Position numbers and translations under genes: made by a program. Below, piece by piece: positions 25,429 through 34,161 of a DNA stretch of 64,000 nucleotides (positions are counted from its first letter, which is position 1; every line of letters starts with the position of its first letter). The notes beneath the pieces are model-generated. The model saw nothing but the letters and a program-made list of their open reading frames with translations, was not told the origin of the DNA and searched no databases. The stretch is from positions 82,273-146,272 of the forward strand of contig JAGOQM010000004.1 in NCBI GenBank assembly GCA_017991555.1. The letters are read 5' to 3'. This DNA is from Neisseriaceae bacterium. GTDB lineage: Bacteria > Pseudomonadota > Gammaproteobacteria > Burkholderiales > Neisseriaceae.

Positions 25429-27495
25429 ATGAAGCGATTAAGAGATTGGCTGCTGTGGGGGCTGGTCGTTTTGGCAGGGGTGTCCGCATTCATGACCCTG
25501 GCAGTGAGCCGAAATGAGCCCATTAATGCAGTGTGGATCGTGGTGGCCGCGGTGGCGGTGTATTGTATTGCCTACCGTTTTTATAGCCTATTTATTGCCA
25601 ACAGCGTCATGCAGTTGGATGAGCGGCGCATGACGCCGGCAGAGCGACACAATGATGGTTTGGATTATGTGCCCACGCATAAGGGCGTTTTATTTGGCCA
25701 TCACTTTGCCGCTATTGCGGGCGCAGGCCCCTTGGTCGGGCCAGTATTGGCGGCGCAAATGGGTTACTTACCCGGCACCCTGTGGATTATTTTTGGGGTG
25801 GTGTTTGCGGGTGCGGTACAGGACATGATGGTGCTGTTCATCTCCATGCGCCGTGACGGTCGTTCTTTGGGCGAGATCATCAAGCAAGAGCTGGGCACGG
25901 TGCCGGGCATCATTGCCTCGATTGGCATTTTGATGATCATGGTGATCATCATGGCAGTGCTGTCTTTGATCGTGGTGAAGGCTTTGATTGGCAGCCCGTG
26001 GGGTACCTTTACCGTGGCCATGACCATTCCCATCGCCTTGTTTATGGGCATTTACACCCGCTTCATTCGCCCCGGTAAAATCGGCGAGATTTCGATTGTG
26101 GGCGTGGTGCTGCTGCTGGCGGCGATTTATTATGGCGGCCAGGTGGCCACCAGTTCGTGGGGGCAGTACTTTACCTTTGATGGCGTGCAGTTGACCATGA
26201 TGCTGATTGGCTATGGATTTGTGGCCGCAGTGTTGCCCGTGTGGCTATTGTTAACACCGCGTGATTACCTATCAACCTTCTTGAAAATCGGGACCATTTT
26301 GGCCCTGGCCATCGGTATTTTGTTCGTGGCGCCTAACTTAGAAATGCCGGCCTTGACCAAGTTTGTGGACGGTACCGGCCCCGTATTCTCGGGTAATCTC
26401 TTCCCCTTCTTGTTCATCACCATTGCCTGTGGCGCCGTGTCTGGCTTCCACGCCTTAATTTCTTCGGGCACCACGCCGAAAATGATTGAAAATGAAACCC
26501 ACGTGCGCATGATTGGCTACGGTGGCATGTTGATGGAAAGTTTTGTCGCCATCATGGCCTTGGTGGCGGCCAGCGTGTTGGACCCAGGCATTTACTTTGC
26601 CATGAACAGCCCCGCCGCCTTAATCGGTACCAACGCCGTCGATGCGGCTGCGGCGGTGACGCAAATGGGCTTTGCCATTACGCCGAACGAGCTGACCCAA
26701 ATGGCGATCGACGTGGGTGAAACCACCATTCTGTCGCGTGCCGGTGGGGCGCCAACCCTAGCGGTGGGCATGGCCCATATTATGCATCAAGCCTTAGGCG
26801 GCAAAGAGATGATGGCGTTTTGGTATCACTTTGCCATCCTGTTTGAAGCCTTGTTCATCTTGACCGCCGTCGATGCCGGTACCCGCGTGTGCCGCTTCAT
26901 GATTCAAGACTTGGGCGGCATTTTCATCAAACCGTTTGCCAACACCGAATCATTACCGGCCAACCTGATTGGCACCGGCTTGGCCGTGGGCCTATGGGGC
27001 TACTTCTTGTACATCGGCGTGACCGACCCCTTGGGCGGGATTAATTCGCTGTGGCCGCTCTTCGGTATTGGCAACCAAATGTTGGCGGGGGCGGCGTTGA
27101 TCTTGGCCACCGTGGTGTTGGTGAAGCTCAAACGCGAACGCTACGTGTGGGTGACCTTAGTGCCCACGCTGTTCTTGATCGTGGTGACCACTTATGCAGG
27201 CTTACTCAAGCTCTTCGACAGCAATCCTGCCGTCGGCTTCTTGGCGCATGCGGGTAAATACCAAGCGGCCATCGACGCGGGCACGGTGCTGGCACCGGCG
27301 AAAGACATGGAACAAATGGCCCAGATCGTGTTCAACGACTACGTGAACTCAGGCTTGACCGTGCTGTTCCTGGCGGTGGTGTTCATTGTGCTGGTGTACG
27401 GCATTAAAGTCGCCTTGAAGGCCCGTAAGATTGGCTGGGCAACCGCCAGCGAAGTGCCTGCGGTTTATCGAGATGAGGTACAAAATGTGGACTAA
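25429..27495 (+). CDS. cstA: Carbon starvation protein CstA (pyruvate/peptide transporter family)
   Basis: 688-residue inner-membrane protein with about 16-18 hydrophobic segments. The family blocks are present: HFAAIAGAGPLVGPVLAAQMG near residue 90, GFHALISSGTTPKM, and FEALFILTAVDAGTR. CstA and its paralogue BtsT take up pyruvate and possibly peptides when carbon is limiting; which substrate is used here is not decided. ATG 25429 follows GAGGAG. The last 11 bases overlap the start of the small YbdD-family gene, the usual partner. Confidence 0.93.
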   Translation: MKRLRDWLLWGLVVLAGVSAFMTLAVSRNEPINAVWIVVAAVAVYCIAYRFYSLFIANSVMQLDERRMTPAERHNDGLDYVPTHKGVLFGHHFAAIAGAGPLVGPVLAAQMGYLPGTLWIIFGVVFAGAVQDMMVLFISMRRDGRSLGEIIKQELGTVPGIIASIGILMIMVIIMAVLSLIVVKALIGSPWGTFTVAMTIPIALFMGIYTRFIRPGKIGEISIVGVVLLLAAIYYGGQVATSSWGQYFTFDGVQLTMMLIGYGFVAAVLPVWLLLTPRDYLSTFLKIGTILALAIGILFVAPNLEMPALTKFVDGTGPVFSGNLFPFLFITIACGAVSGFHALISSGTTPKMIENETHVRMIGYGGMLMESFVAIMALVAASVLDPGIYFAMNSPAALIGTNAVDAAAAVTQMGFAITPNELTQMAIDVGETTILSRAGGAPTLAVGMAHIMHQALGGKEMMAFWYHFAILFEALFILTAVDAGTRVCRFMIQDLGGIFIKPFANTESLPANLIGTGLAVGLWGYFLYIGVTDPLGGINSLWPLFGIGNQMLAGAALILATVVLVKLKRERYVWVTLVPTLFLIVVTTYAGLLKLFDSNPAVGFLAHAGKYQAAIDAGTVLAPAKDMEQMAQIVFNDYVNSGLTVLFLAVVFIVLVYGIKVALKARKIGWATASEVPAVYRDEVQNVD

Positions 27496-27679
27496 GCTGC
27501 GTCGTTGGTGGCGCCTAGCGTCGGACATGGGGCGGTTGATGGTGGGGGTGCCAAACTACCAGCAATACGTGGCGCGGCGCCGCCTCAATAATCCCAATGC
27601 CCCAGTGATGACGGAGCAGCAGTTTTTACGCTACTGCGCCGAACGGCGTCACAACAGCGGCAGCGGTAAGTGCTGCTAA
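27485..27679 (+). CDS. YbdD/YjiX family small protein (DUF466)
   Basis: 64-residue protein typical of the DUF466 family that follows cstA/btsT in many proteobacteria. Conserved features: Trp/Arg-rich N-terminus, MVGVPNYQQYVARR near residue 17, and a C-terminal FLRYCAERRHN followed by Gly/Ser and a CysCys end. ATG 27485 lies inside the last codons of cstA (11-base overlap), implying coupled translation. It is needed for or modulates transport in the CstA pair, as reported for YjiX/BtsT relatives. Confidence 0.9.
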   Translation: MWTKLRRWWRLASDMGRLMVGVPNYQQYVARRRLNNPNAPVMTEQQFLRYCAERRHNSGSGKCC

Positions 27680-27695
27680 CGTTGATGCTTAGGTG

Positions 27696-27726
27696 AAAAG
27701 CCCTCTGCTTGCAGAGGGCTTTTTTT
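27696..27726 (+). terminator. Intrinsic terminator after cstA-ybdD
   Basis: A 13-bp stem (27696-27708 with 27711-27723) around a TT turn, followed by T to 27726. Confidence 0.92.
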
Positions 27727-27760
27727 GGCCTGAACCGCTTAAGCCGCCAGTTAGCCTTAA

Positions 27761-27808
27761 TGCCTCACCTCATGTAAAAAACAAAGGCAACGTGGGTCGC
27801 GACCCACC
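27761..27808. repeat. Intergenic palindromic repeat, copy B
   Basis: Starts TGCCTCAC, contains AACAAAGGC, and ends in the perfect 14-bp palindrome GTGGGTCGCGACCCAC (27792-27807) plus one base on each side. It aligns to 8904-8944 with one indel, and its palindrome aligns to 8851-8868. It lies between the cstA-ybdD terminator and that of xth. Confidence 0.6.
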
Positions 27809-27871
27809 TTACGAACCCCACCACGGGGCTGATGAAGGTGATGGGACGTTGATCCTCGATGCTGGGCCCAC

Positions 27872-27900
27872 AAAAAAGCCCCCGTCATGAACAGGGGCTT
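27872..27900 (-). terminator. Intrinsic terminator after xth
   Basis: On the minus strand, AAGCCCC (27900-27894) pairs with GGGGCTT (27882-27876), with inner GT/AC pairing, followed by T's corresponding to the A-run 27872-27877. Confidence 0.8.
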
Positions 27901-27916
27901 AACCGTACGGGTTGGC

Positions 27917-28684
27917 TTACAGCGCGAGCGAGATGCTTACCGGAGCGTGGTCGCTGGGGCGTTCCCAGCCGCGGGGTTCAATGTCGACCCACACTTTGTC
28001 TACCTTGGCTTGCAGCGGCGCGCTGATCAAAATGTGGTCAATGCGCAAGCCCAGCTTACGGCGGAACATGTGCATGCGGTAGTCCCACCAGGTAAAGCAA
28101 GGCTCGGTTGGGTTAAACGTGCGCAGGCTGTCGTCTAAGCCAAGGTCCAGAATGGCCTGTAGCCATGAACGTTCTTCTTTAGAACACAAAATTTTGTCCT
28201 GCCATTTTTCTGGGTCGTACACGTCTAGATCGGCGGGGGCAATGTTAAAGTCGCCCAACAGCACCACATTTTTGTGGTCGGCCATTTGTGCCGCCACAAA
28301 GCCGTGTAGGGCTTTGAACCAGGCTTCTTTATAGGCAAACTTGTCGCTGCCCACGGCTTCGCCATTGACGCAGTAAACGTTGATCACGCGCACGTCGCCA
28401 AAGGTCGCGGCAATCACGCGGCGCTGTGGGTCTTCGAAGTCAGGCATGCCGCAAATCACGTCTTGGGCTGGGGTTTTGCTGATAAAGGCCACGCCGTTAT
28501 AGGTTTTTTGGCCAAACCAGGTGGCTTGATAGCCGGCGTCGATAAACGCCTGCTCGGGAAACTTGTCTTGATCTAATTTCAATTCTTGTAAGGCCAAAAC
28601 GTCGGTAGGATTGTGGGCGAGCCAGTCTAAAACATGGGGCAGGCGGACATTCAAAGAGTTGACATTCCAAGTGGCAATATTCAT
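27917..28684 (-). CDS. xth: Exodeoxyribonuclease III / AP endonuclease
   Basis: 255-residue metal-dependent DNA repair nuclease, cutting at abasic sites and degrading 3' ends. The exonuclease-endonuclease-phosphatase fold is complete: NVNSLNVR at the N-terminus, LQELKL (metal Glu), VVLLGDFNIAP (catalytic Asp-Asn), and the C-terminal RIDHILIS and SDHAPV carrying the catalytic Asp-His. Length is normal for XthA. It is last in a minus-strand run (hydrolase, exonuclease, tyrA, xth), 24 bases after tyrA. Confidence 0.95.
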   Translation of the reverse strand: MNIATWNVNSLNVRLPHVLDWLAHNPTDVLALQELKLDQDKFPEQAFIDAGYQATWFGQKTYNGVAFISKTPAQDVICGMPDFEDPQRRVIAATFGDVRVINVYCVNGEAVGSDKFAYKEAWFKALHGFVAAQMADHKNVVLLGDFNIAPADLDVYDPEKWQDKILCSKEERSWLQAILDLGLDDSLRTFNPTEPCFTWWDYRMHMFRRKLGLRIDHILISAPLQAKVDKVWVDIEPRGWERPSDHAPVSISLAL

Positions 28685-28708
28685 AAAGCGTAGGGTCTTT
28701 CTCGGTTG

Positions 28709-29578
28709 CTAAGAGGGTTGATGGTCTTGCCAGTCATCTCGCGCCTTTTTGGCCTGAGCATAATAGCGCTTGAGGGCAGGGGCATCTTTTTTGGCGATGA
28801 GCTGGTGTAGCTGAGACAGCTGTTGCTGTTGGGCCTCAATCAGGGTCAATAAAATATCCTGATTGGCCATGGTGATGTCGGCCCAAATGTCGGGTTGGCT
28901 AGAGGCGATGCGGGTAAAGTCGCGAAAGCCAGAAGCGGCAAAGTCAAAGTAGGCTTCTGCGTCATCGGCGCTGGCGATTTGGTTGACAAAGGCATAGGCC
29001 AACAGGTGGGGTAAATGGCTGACGGCCGCAAAAATTTGGTCGTGGGTGTGGGCGTCAAGCTCGTGCACCACCGCACCCACCGATTGCCACAGGTGTTTGA
29101 GCGTGCCGTAGGCGCTGGGGTTTTGCTGCTCATGGGCGCACAGCACCACCTTCTTCTGTTGAAAAAGGCCAAATTGGGCCGCCATGGCGCCGCTGCGGTC
29201 GGAGCCCGCAATCGGGTGGGCGGCCACGCACAAGGGCAGGTGGGTGGGCAAATAGGTTTCGTAAGCGTGGATGATGGTGCGTTTGGTGCTGCCCACGTCG
29301 GTCACAATGGTGTTGGGGCCAAGCAATGGCGCCAGCTCTTGGATGACCTTGTGGATGGCGCGCACCGGCGTGGCTAAAACGACGACGTCGGCCCCCGCTG
29401 CGGTGGCGTTGAGTTCAGTGAAGCCTTCATCAATCACACGACGCTCTAGGGCACGCTCAATGTTGGCTGGGTCAATGTCAACGCCGTACACGTGTTGCAC
29501 CAAGCCTTTGCGCTTGAGGTCAAGCGCAAAAGAACCGCCGATGAGGCCAACCCCAATTAAGGTGAGTGATTGAATCAT
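28709..29578 (-). CDS. tyrA: Prephenate dehydrogenase
   Basis: 289-residue enzyme oxidising prephenate to 4-hydroxyphenylpyruvate (or arogenate to tyrosine) in tyrosine synthesis. The NAD(P)-binding GVGLIGGSFA is at residues 9-18, followed by DIDPANIERA. The catalytic VGSTKR and AAHPIAGSDRSG are intact. No chorismate mutase or ACT domain is fused, so it is the monofunctional, cyclohexadienyl-type form. The start is one base after the stop of the exonuclease gene, implying one transcript. Confidence 0.94.
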   Translation of the reverse strand: MIQSLTLIGVGLIGGSFALDLKRKGLVQHVYGVDIDPANIERALERRVIDEGFTELNATAAGADVVVLATPVRAIHKVIQELAPLLGPNTIVTDVGSTKRTIIHAYETYLPTHLPLCVAAHPIAGSDRSGAMAAQFGLFQQKKVVLCAHEQQNPSAYGTLKHLWQSVGAVVHELDAHTHDQIFAAVSHLPHLLAYAFVNQIASADDAEAYFDFAASGFRDFTRIASSQPDIWADITMANQDILLTLIEAQQQQLSQLHQLIAKKDAPALKRYYAQAKKARDDWQDHQPS

Positions 29579-29579
29579 A

Positions 29580-30368
29580 TTAGGCCCAGGCCGCGCAGAA
29601 TTCTTGCCAGTGTTGGCTGGTTTGAGGCGTCAAATAGTCTTTCATGCGGTTGATTTCCAGCTGATACTCGTCGGCGTCTAAGTGGCCACGAATCAGCTGG
29701 AAGCGTAAGTACATTAAATAGGTGTTGGCGGCATCGGTTTCGCAATAGTCGCGAATGTCGGCCAGCTGATTGTTTTGGTAGGCCTGCCACACCATGCTGC
29801 CGTCCATGCCCAACTTACCCGGAAAACCACACAGCTTGGCCATGTCGTCGAGGGGCACGTTGGCCCGAGGCTGATACAGTGCCAACAAGTCCATAAGGTC
29901 GCAGTGGCGGCTATGGTAGCGGCTGATGTAGTTATTCCATTTAAAGTCACGGCTGTCGCCAAAGTCACCGTCGCCGGTGTCCCAGTAGCGGGCGGCAGGG
30001 ATGCCGTGGATCATGGCGCGGTAATGCAGCACCGGCAGGTCAAAGCCACCGCCGTTCCAGCTCACCAGCTGCGGCGTGTAGCGTTCGATCAGCTCAAAAA
30101 ACTTGGCGATCATGGTTTCTTCGCTGTCGTGCTCGTCGCCAATGGTGTTGACGTGGAGCTTGTCTTGCCCCCAGCGCATGCAGCAAGAAATGGCCACCAC
30201 CTGATGGAGGTGGTGCTGCATGAATTCAGAACCGTTCTGTGCCCGTCTTTTTTGATAGGCAAATTCGACCACGTCGGCATCGCTGATGTGCGCCTCAAAG
30301 TCATACAGGGCGCGTAGGCCGGCAACGTCAGGAATGGTCTCAATGTCAAAGGCAAGAATAGGCGTCAT
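29580..30368 (-). CDS. 3'-5' exonuclease, PolB-like exonuclease domain (PF10108-type)
   Basis: 262-residue RNase-H-fold nuclease. The exo I motif FDIETIP (Asp8, Glu10), exo II with SWNGGGFDLP, and exo III with YCETDAANT supply the four acidic metal ligands of DEDD exonucleases. No polymerase domain is attached. Members are predicted 3'-5' DNA exonucleases; a role in DNA repair is inferred, helped by the neighbouring xth. It lies between the hydrolase and tyrA on the minus strand. Confidence 0.85.
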   Translation of the reverse strand: MTPILAFDIETIPDVAGLRALYDFEAHISDADVVEFAYQKRRAQNGSEFMQHHLHQVVAISCCMRWGQDKLHVNTIGDEHDSEETMIAKFFELIERYTPQLVSWNGGGFDLPVLHYRAMIHGIPAARYWDTGDGDFGDSRDFKWNNYISRYHSRHCDLMDLLALYQPRANVPLDDMAKLCGFPGKLGMDGSMVWQAYQNNQLADIRDYCETDAANTYLMYLRFQLIRGHLDADEYQLEINRMKDYLTPQTSQHWQEFCAAWA

Positions 30369-30444
30369 GGTGTCAGAAGGCTTTTAGTTGATGTATAGGG
30401 TTGATTTTGGCATGAAACCATCCCGCCGCCAAGGGTGATCGGCC

Positions 30445-31341
30445 CTAGGCCTGATCGTGCTGGCGTAAAAAGGCCGCCAGGGCGTCGGCAAAGGCCTGTG
30501 GGGCTTCCCATTGTAACATGTGGCCGGCGCCAGCAAATGTGTGTACCTGGGCATTGGGGTAACAGGCGAGGCGCTCATGCAAGGTGTCTTTAATCGCGTT
30601 CAGATAATGGTTGTGCGGCACCATGTCGCCATGCAGTAATAGGGTTGGACAGCTAATTTGGCGCCACACGGCTTTGGCGTATTCGTAGTGATAGGGCATG
30701 GGCGTGGTGTGCTTGTGCTTTTTGTCGGCACGATAGACCAGCCGACCCTCGGCGTCGGTGTGGGCCAAAGCATCGGCCACAAAGAGGGCCTGATCGTCAC
30801 TGAGCAACGGATTGCGCTGCTGCTGCTTTTTGGCCAGGTCGGCCAAGGTCGCGGGCGCCGGATAGGGCTGTAGGGTTTGGTGTTCTTCAATATAGTGGCG
30901 TAGGCGCAGGTGGGCTTTATTAAGGTCGCCATTGGCCACGCCAAAGCCTTCGGCCACGGTGAGGGTTTTGAAGGTTTCGGGCATGGCACCGGCGTACATC
31001 GAGGCCATCATGCCACCGAGGCTGTGCCCCACCACGTGAATGGGCTCATCATTGGGGCAAAGGTGTTGGCGCACCAAATGCAGGTCAAGCAGCATGTGGT
31101 TACGGTCATAGTAGCCAAAAGCCTGATGTTCGCTCAGGCCAAAGCCGCGCCAGTCGAGGGCGTAAATGTCCCACTCGGGAGGCAGTAAGTCGACCATAAA
31201 CTGAAAGCTGGCAGAGGCATCCATCCATCCATGGAGCAATAGCAGCTTGGGCTTGTGGGGGCGAGGCCAGTGGCGCAGGTGGAGTTTGAGGCCTTGAATG
31301 GTTAAAAATAAAGACGTACTGGGGTGACTGGGTGTATACAT
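30445..31341 (-). CDS. Alpha/beta-hydrolase
   Basis: 298-residue cytoplasmic hydrolase. LLLLHGWMDAS carries the oxyanion residues, GHSLGGMM has the nucleophilic Ser, LLLHGDMVPHN the likely acid region, and AGAGHMLQWE the catalytic His. All parts of the triad are present, in contrast to the riboswitch-operon member. Substrate unknown; esterase, thioesterase and epoxide hydrolase are all possible. The start (cat 31339-31341) lacks a strong ribosome site, so another start nearby is possible. It is first of the minus-strand group. Confidence 0.82.
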   Translation of the reverse strand: MYTPSHPSTSLFLTIQGLKLHLRHWPRPHKPKLLLLHGWMDASASFQFMVDLLPPEWDIYALDWRGFGLSEHQAFGYYDRNHMLLDLHLVRQHLCPNDEPIHVVGHSLGGMMASMYAGAMPETFKTLTVAEGFGVANGDLNKAHLRLRHYIEEHQTLQPYPAPATLADLAKKQQQRNPLLSDDQALFVADALAHTDAEGRLVYRADKKHKHTTPMPYHYEYAKAVWRQISCPTLLLHGDMVPHNHYLNAIKDTLHERLACYPNAQVHTFAGAGHMLQWEAPQAFADALAAFLRQHDQA

Positions 31342-31548
31342 AAGACGAGATTAACATGATGAATTTATGATGCTTTGATTGTGGCGACATTGAGCAGCAG
31401 ATGCAAGTTAAACTTTCAGATCTAACGAGAGTCATAACTTAATGTTTATGATGCCGATGTTCGGCATTTGCACTTTTAGGCGAATCCCGTTAAGGTACGC
31501 AGCAGGATGCGTCGTACGCAGAACCCTATATTTAAACAAGGATGCTTT

Positions 31549-32304
31549 ATGAATAAATTCACCACCAAAATGGTGTTGGCCGTGGCTGCACTACCGCTCT
31601 TGGCCTGTGCGCAACAGCCAGCCGCAGGTGAGCTAGACGCCGCGACGGCAAAGACCATCAAAACCAATATAGAAAAAGTTTACGGCGAGCAGGGGCTAAA
31701 AGTCTTGTCGACCGCCGCAACGCCGATGCAGGGCTTGTACGAGGTGGTGGTGAGTGGCAATCAAATTGTGTACGTCGACAAAAATGCCGACTATTTGCTC
31801 AGCGGTGACCTGGTGGACATTAAAGAGCAAAAAAACCTGACCGGCGAACGCCAGCAGGAATTAAACAAGATTGACTTTAAAGCCTTGCCTTTAGACAAAG
31901 CGATTAAAGAAGTACGCGGCAAGGGCACGCTACAGGTGGCGGTGTTCTCTGACCCGCTGTGTCCTTATTGCGTGAAGCTAGAGCAAGAGTTTGCCAAAAT
32001 GGATGACGTGACCATCTATACCTTCTTGATGCCGATTTTGAGCCTGCACCCAGAGGCTGAAAAGCTGTCTGAACAAATTTGGTGTAGCGATGACAAAGTG
32101 GGCACCTGGACCAGCTGGATGCGCACCGGTAAGCAAATTCCGGCTGCGCCAAGCTGTGCCAATCCGGTTGCAGAAACCATGGCCTTGGGCGCTCAGTTTG
32201 GCTTTAACGGCACCCCAACCGTGGTCTTCCCGAACGGCAAGAGCCAGGCAGGCTACGCACCGTACGAACAGCTGCTAGAAGCGATTAAAGAAAACCAAAA
32301 GTAA
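31549..32304 (+). CDS. dsbC: Thiol:disulfide interchange protein DsbC (probable lipoprotein)
   Basis: 251-residue periplasmic disulfide isomerase. The signal ends PLLAC, a plausible lipobox with Cys20. An N-terminal dimerisation domain follows, then a thioredoxin fold with the active site Cys138-Pro-Tyr-Cys141. The second Cys pair (IWCSDD and PSCANPV) and the cis-proline stretch FNGTPTVV match DsbC. As I recall, Neisseria DsbC shares the LPLLAC signal end. ATG 31549 follows AAGGATG. Confidence 0.92.
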   Translation: MNKFTTKMVLAVAALPLLACAQQPAAGELDAATAKTIKTNIEKVYGEQGLKVLSTAATPMQGLYEVVVSGNQIVYVDKNADYLLSGDLVDIKEQKNLTGERQQELNKIDFKALPLDKAIKEVRGKGTLQVAVFSDPLCPYCVKLEQEFAKMDDVTIYTFLMPILSLHPEAEKLSEQIWCSDDKVGTWTSWMRTGKQIPAAPSCANPVAETMALGAQFGFNGTPTVVFPNGKSQAGYAPYEQLLEAIKENQK

Positions 32305-32440
32305 ACCGATGCGTTGGCCGTTTTGATTGTGCCTGCTTTGGGCTTTAGAGTAGACACTCGGTGACAAAGTCATGCAGAATCAGGACGTCTGATCGCGATT
32401 GTGATCACTATTGTGCCCCGTGCACACCAAAGGAGCCAAT

Positions 32441-32704
32441 ATGAGTGAATTAGCCAAAAAATTTGAACAAGCCCAAGCCGACGTTAAAAGCCTGGCCGAA
32501 CGTCCAGATAACAACAGTTTACTAAAGTTGTATTCATTTTATAAGCAAGCCACCGAAGGCGACGTGAGTGGCGAAGCGCCAGGCATGTTTGACCTAGTGG
32601 GCAAGCGTAAGCACGAAGCCTGGACCAAAATCAAAGGCATGAGTGCAGACGACGCAATGCAAGGTTACATCGACGAAGTTGAGCGTTTGTTTGAAGAAGA
32701 TTAA
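32441..32704 (+). CDS. Acyl-CoA-binding protein (ACBP)
   Basis: 87-residue four-helix cytosolic protein that binds long-chain acyl-CoA. Recognisable blocks: KLYSFYKQATEGDV (helix 2), PGMFDLVGKRKHEAW (containing the acyl-CoA-binding Lys and Trp), and the terminal helix AMQGYIDEVERLF. The size equals eukaryotic ACBP. ATG 32441 follows AAAGGAG. The family is common in eukaryotes but patchy in bacteria, where it occurs in some proteobacteria. It is a single-gene unit. Confidence 0.93.
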   Translation: MSELAKKFEQAQADVKSLAERPDNNSLLKLYSFYKQATEGDVSGEAPGMFDLVGKRKHEAWTKIKGMSADDAMQGYIDEVERLFEED

Positions 32705-32721
32705 GCAAGCGTTGTAAGTAT

Positions 32722-32755
32722 AAAAAAGCCCCGATCGCGTATCGGGGCTTTTTTT
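32722..32755. terminator. Bidirectional terminator, ACBP versus histidine kinase
   Basis: A perfect 14-bp stem (32722-32735 with 32741-32754), loop CGCGT, A-run on one side and T-run on the other. It overlaps the stop codon of the convergent kinase gene. Confidence 0.92.
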
Positions 32756-34151
32756 ATGGGGTTTCTAGGGTTTCAGCCGGGGCGATCAACGGCAGCACCA
32801 CGTGCATGGTAAAGCCTTTAGGCTTTAGGTTTTCAGCGGTGACGCTGCCGCCGTGCTGTTCAATGATCTGCTTGGTGATGGAAAGGCCTAGGCCCGTGCC
32901 TTTAATGTGCTGGGTGCTGGTGGCCCGATAAAATGCGTCAAAAATTTTAGACAGTTGCTCGGGCGGGATGCCATCGCCTTGGTCCATGATGTTGACCAAT
33001 AGCCATTTGGCCGTGACCTGTAGCTGAATGTCGATGGCAGAGTCTTCGGGCGCATAGGTGCAAGCGTTGCGAATGATGTTGTCAAAGGCGCGATACAGCA
33101 TGTCTTCATTGGCGTGAATGTAGATTGGCTCTGGATGCATCACCCACTGGATGGTTTTTTTATGGTGGACGGTGATGCTGTGACAGTCGGTGATGAGCTG
33201 GTCTAAGAACTCATTAAATTCAATTGGCTCTAGGGTGATTTTGGTGCTGCCGGTTTCTAGGCGCGACAGCGTCAGCAGCTCGGCGATTAAGGTGTCCATG
33301 CGCGTGAGCTCAGCTTCGATGCGAGACAGGTGTTTTTCGTATTTTTCAGGCTGCTGCTGCGCCAGGCCTAACAGTGCCTGCAGGCGCGCCAGTGGCGAAC
33401 GCATTTCGTGGGACACATGGTGCAGTAGGTTTTGCTGCGAGGTGACCAGCACCTGAAGGCGGTTGGCCATGTGGTCAAAGTCAGACGCAAGGTCGGTCAG
33501 TTCGTCGTTACGGCCGCGCATTTTTTCTGCCAGCCGGATTTTTAAATTGCCTTTGGCCAGTTGGTCAAAGCCATCGTGTAAGGTTCGAATGGGCATGGCA
33601 ATGTAATGCGCCAAAGTAAATGCCAGCAGGAGGCCTGCGGAAATGAGGCTGAGGAGAATGATGGCCTCATAGCGATTGGGCGAGGGCGGCAGGCCAGGAA
33701 TCAACGAGGCCTGTTGTAGGGCGTCTTTTAAAACCGCTTTGTCCCAGTCGCGAATGAAAAATAAATACTCCTCCCCCAGGTTGTCATAGCTAATACGGGC
33801 CTGTCTGGCCTCGGGATTTTCGCGCGCCAAGGCCGCCGCATTGCTCACCTGGCGGATGTCGATGGATCGGTCCAGAATGTCCCGATCGCTGTCGCCTCGA
33901 ATAATAAATAGGTTCGGGGCGATGCGGCTGTTTTGCCAGTCGGAAAGCAGCTCTTTTAAACCTTCTTCGCCGCGCTGATGAAACACCGTCAGGCTGCTGC
34001 GTAAGAAGGCCGCACTTTGGTTTCTTTGCTGGTCACGGTGGCTCTCTTGGAGCGAAGCTTGGAAAAACCAAAAGACGGCACCCAATACCAGTGCCGCCAA
34101 CATGATGACCATGCAAAAAATAGCAAAGATTTTATAAAAGAGGCGGTTCAT
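32754..34151 (-). CDS. Sensor histidine kinase (CpxA/MisS-like)
   Basis: 465-residue inner-membrane sensor. TM helix 1 is near residues 9-30, then a periplasmic domain of about 125 residues, TM helix 2 near 160-182, and a HAMP domain. The dimerisation helix has the phospho-His in HHVSHEMRSPLARL, followed by the ATPase with NACTYAPED, DQGDGIP and GTGLGLSI. Stop overlaps the convergent terminator. It is ten bases downstream of its response regulator. The overall layout resembles CpxA and the neisserial MisS envelope-stress sensors; that label is inferred. Confidence 0.92.
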   Translation of the reverse strand: MNRLFYKIFAIFCMVIMLAALVLGAVFWFFQASLQESHRDQQRNQSAAFLRSSLTVFHQRGEEGLKELLSDWQNSRIAPNLFIIRGDSDRDILDRSIDIRQVSNAAALARENPEARQARISYDNLGEEYLFFIRDWDKAVLKDALQQASLIPGLPPSPNRYEAIILLSLISAGLLLAFTLAHYIAMPIRTLHDGFDQLAKGNLKIRLAEKMRGRNDELTDLASDFDHMANRLQVLVTSQQNLLHHVSHEMRSPLARLQALLGLAQQQPEKYEKHLSRIEAELTRMDTLIAELLTLSRLETGSTKITLEPIEFNEFLDQLITDCHSITVHHKKTIQWVMHPEPIYIHANEDMLYRAFDNIIRNACTYAPEDSAIDIQLQVTAKWLLVNIMDQGDGIPPEQLSKIFDAFYRATSTQHIKGTGLGLSITKQIIEQHGGSVTAENLKPKGFTMHVVLPLIAPAETLETP

Positions 34152-34161
34152 GGCGATAGGC

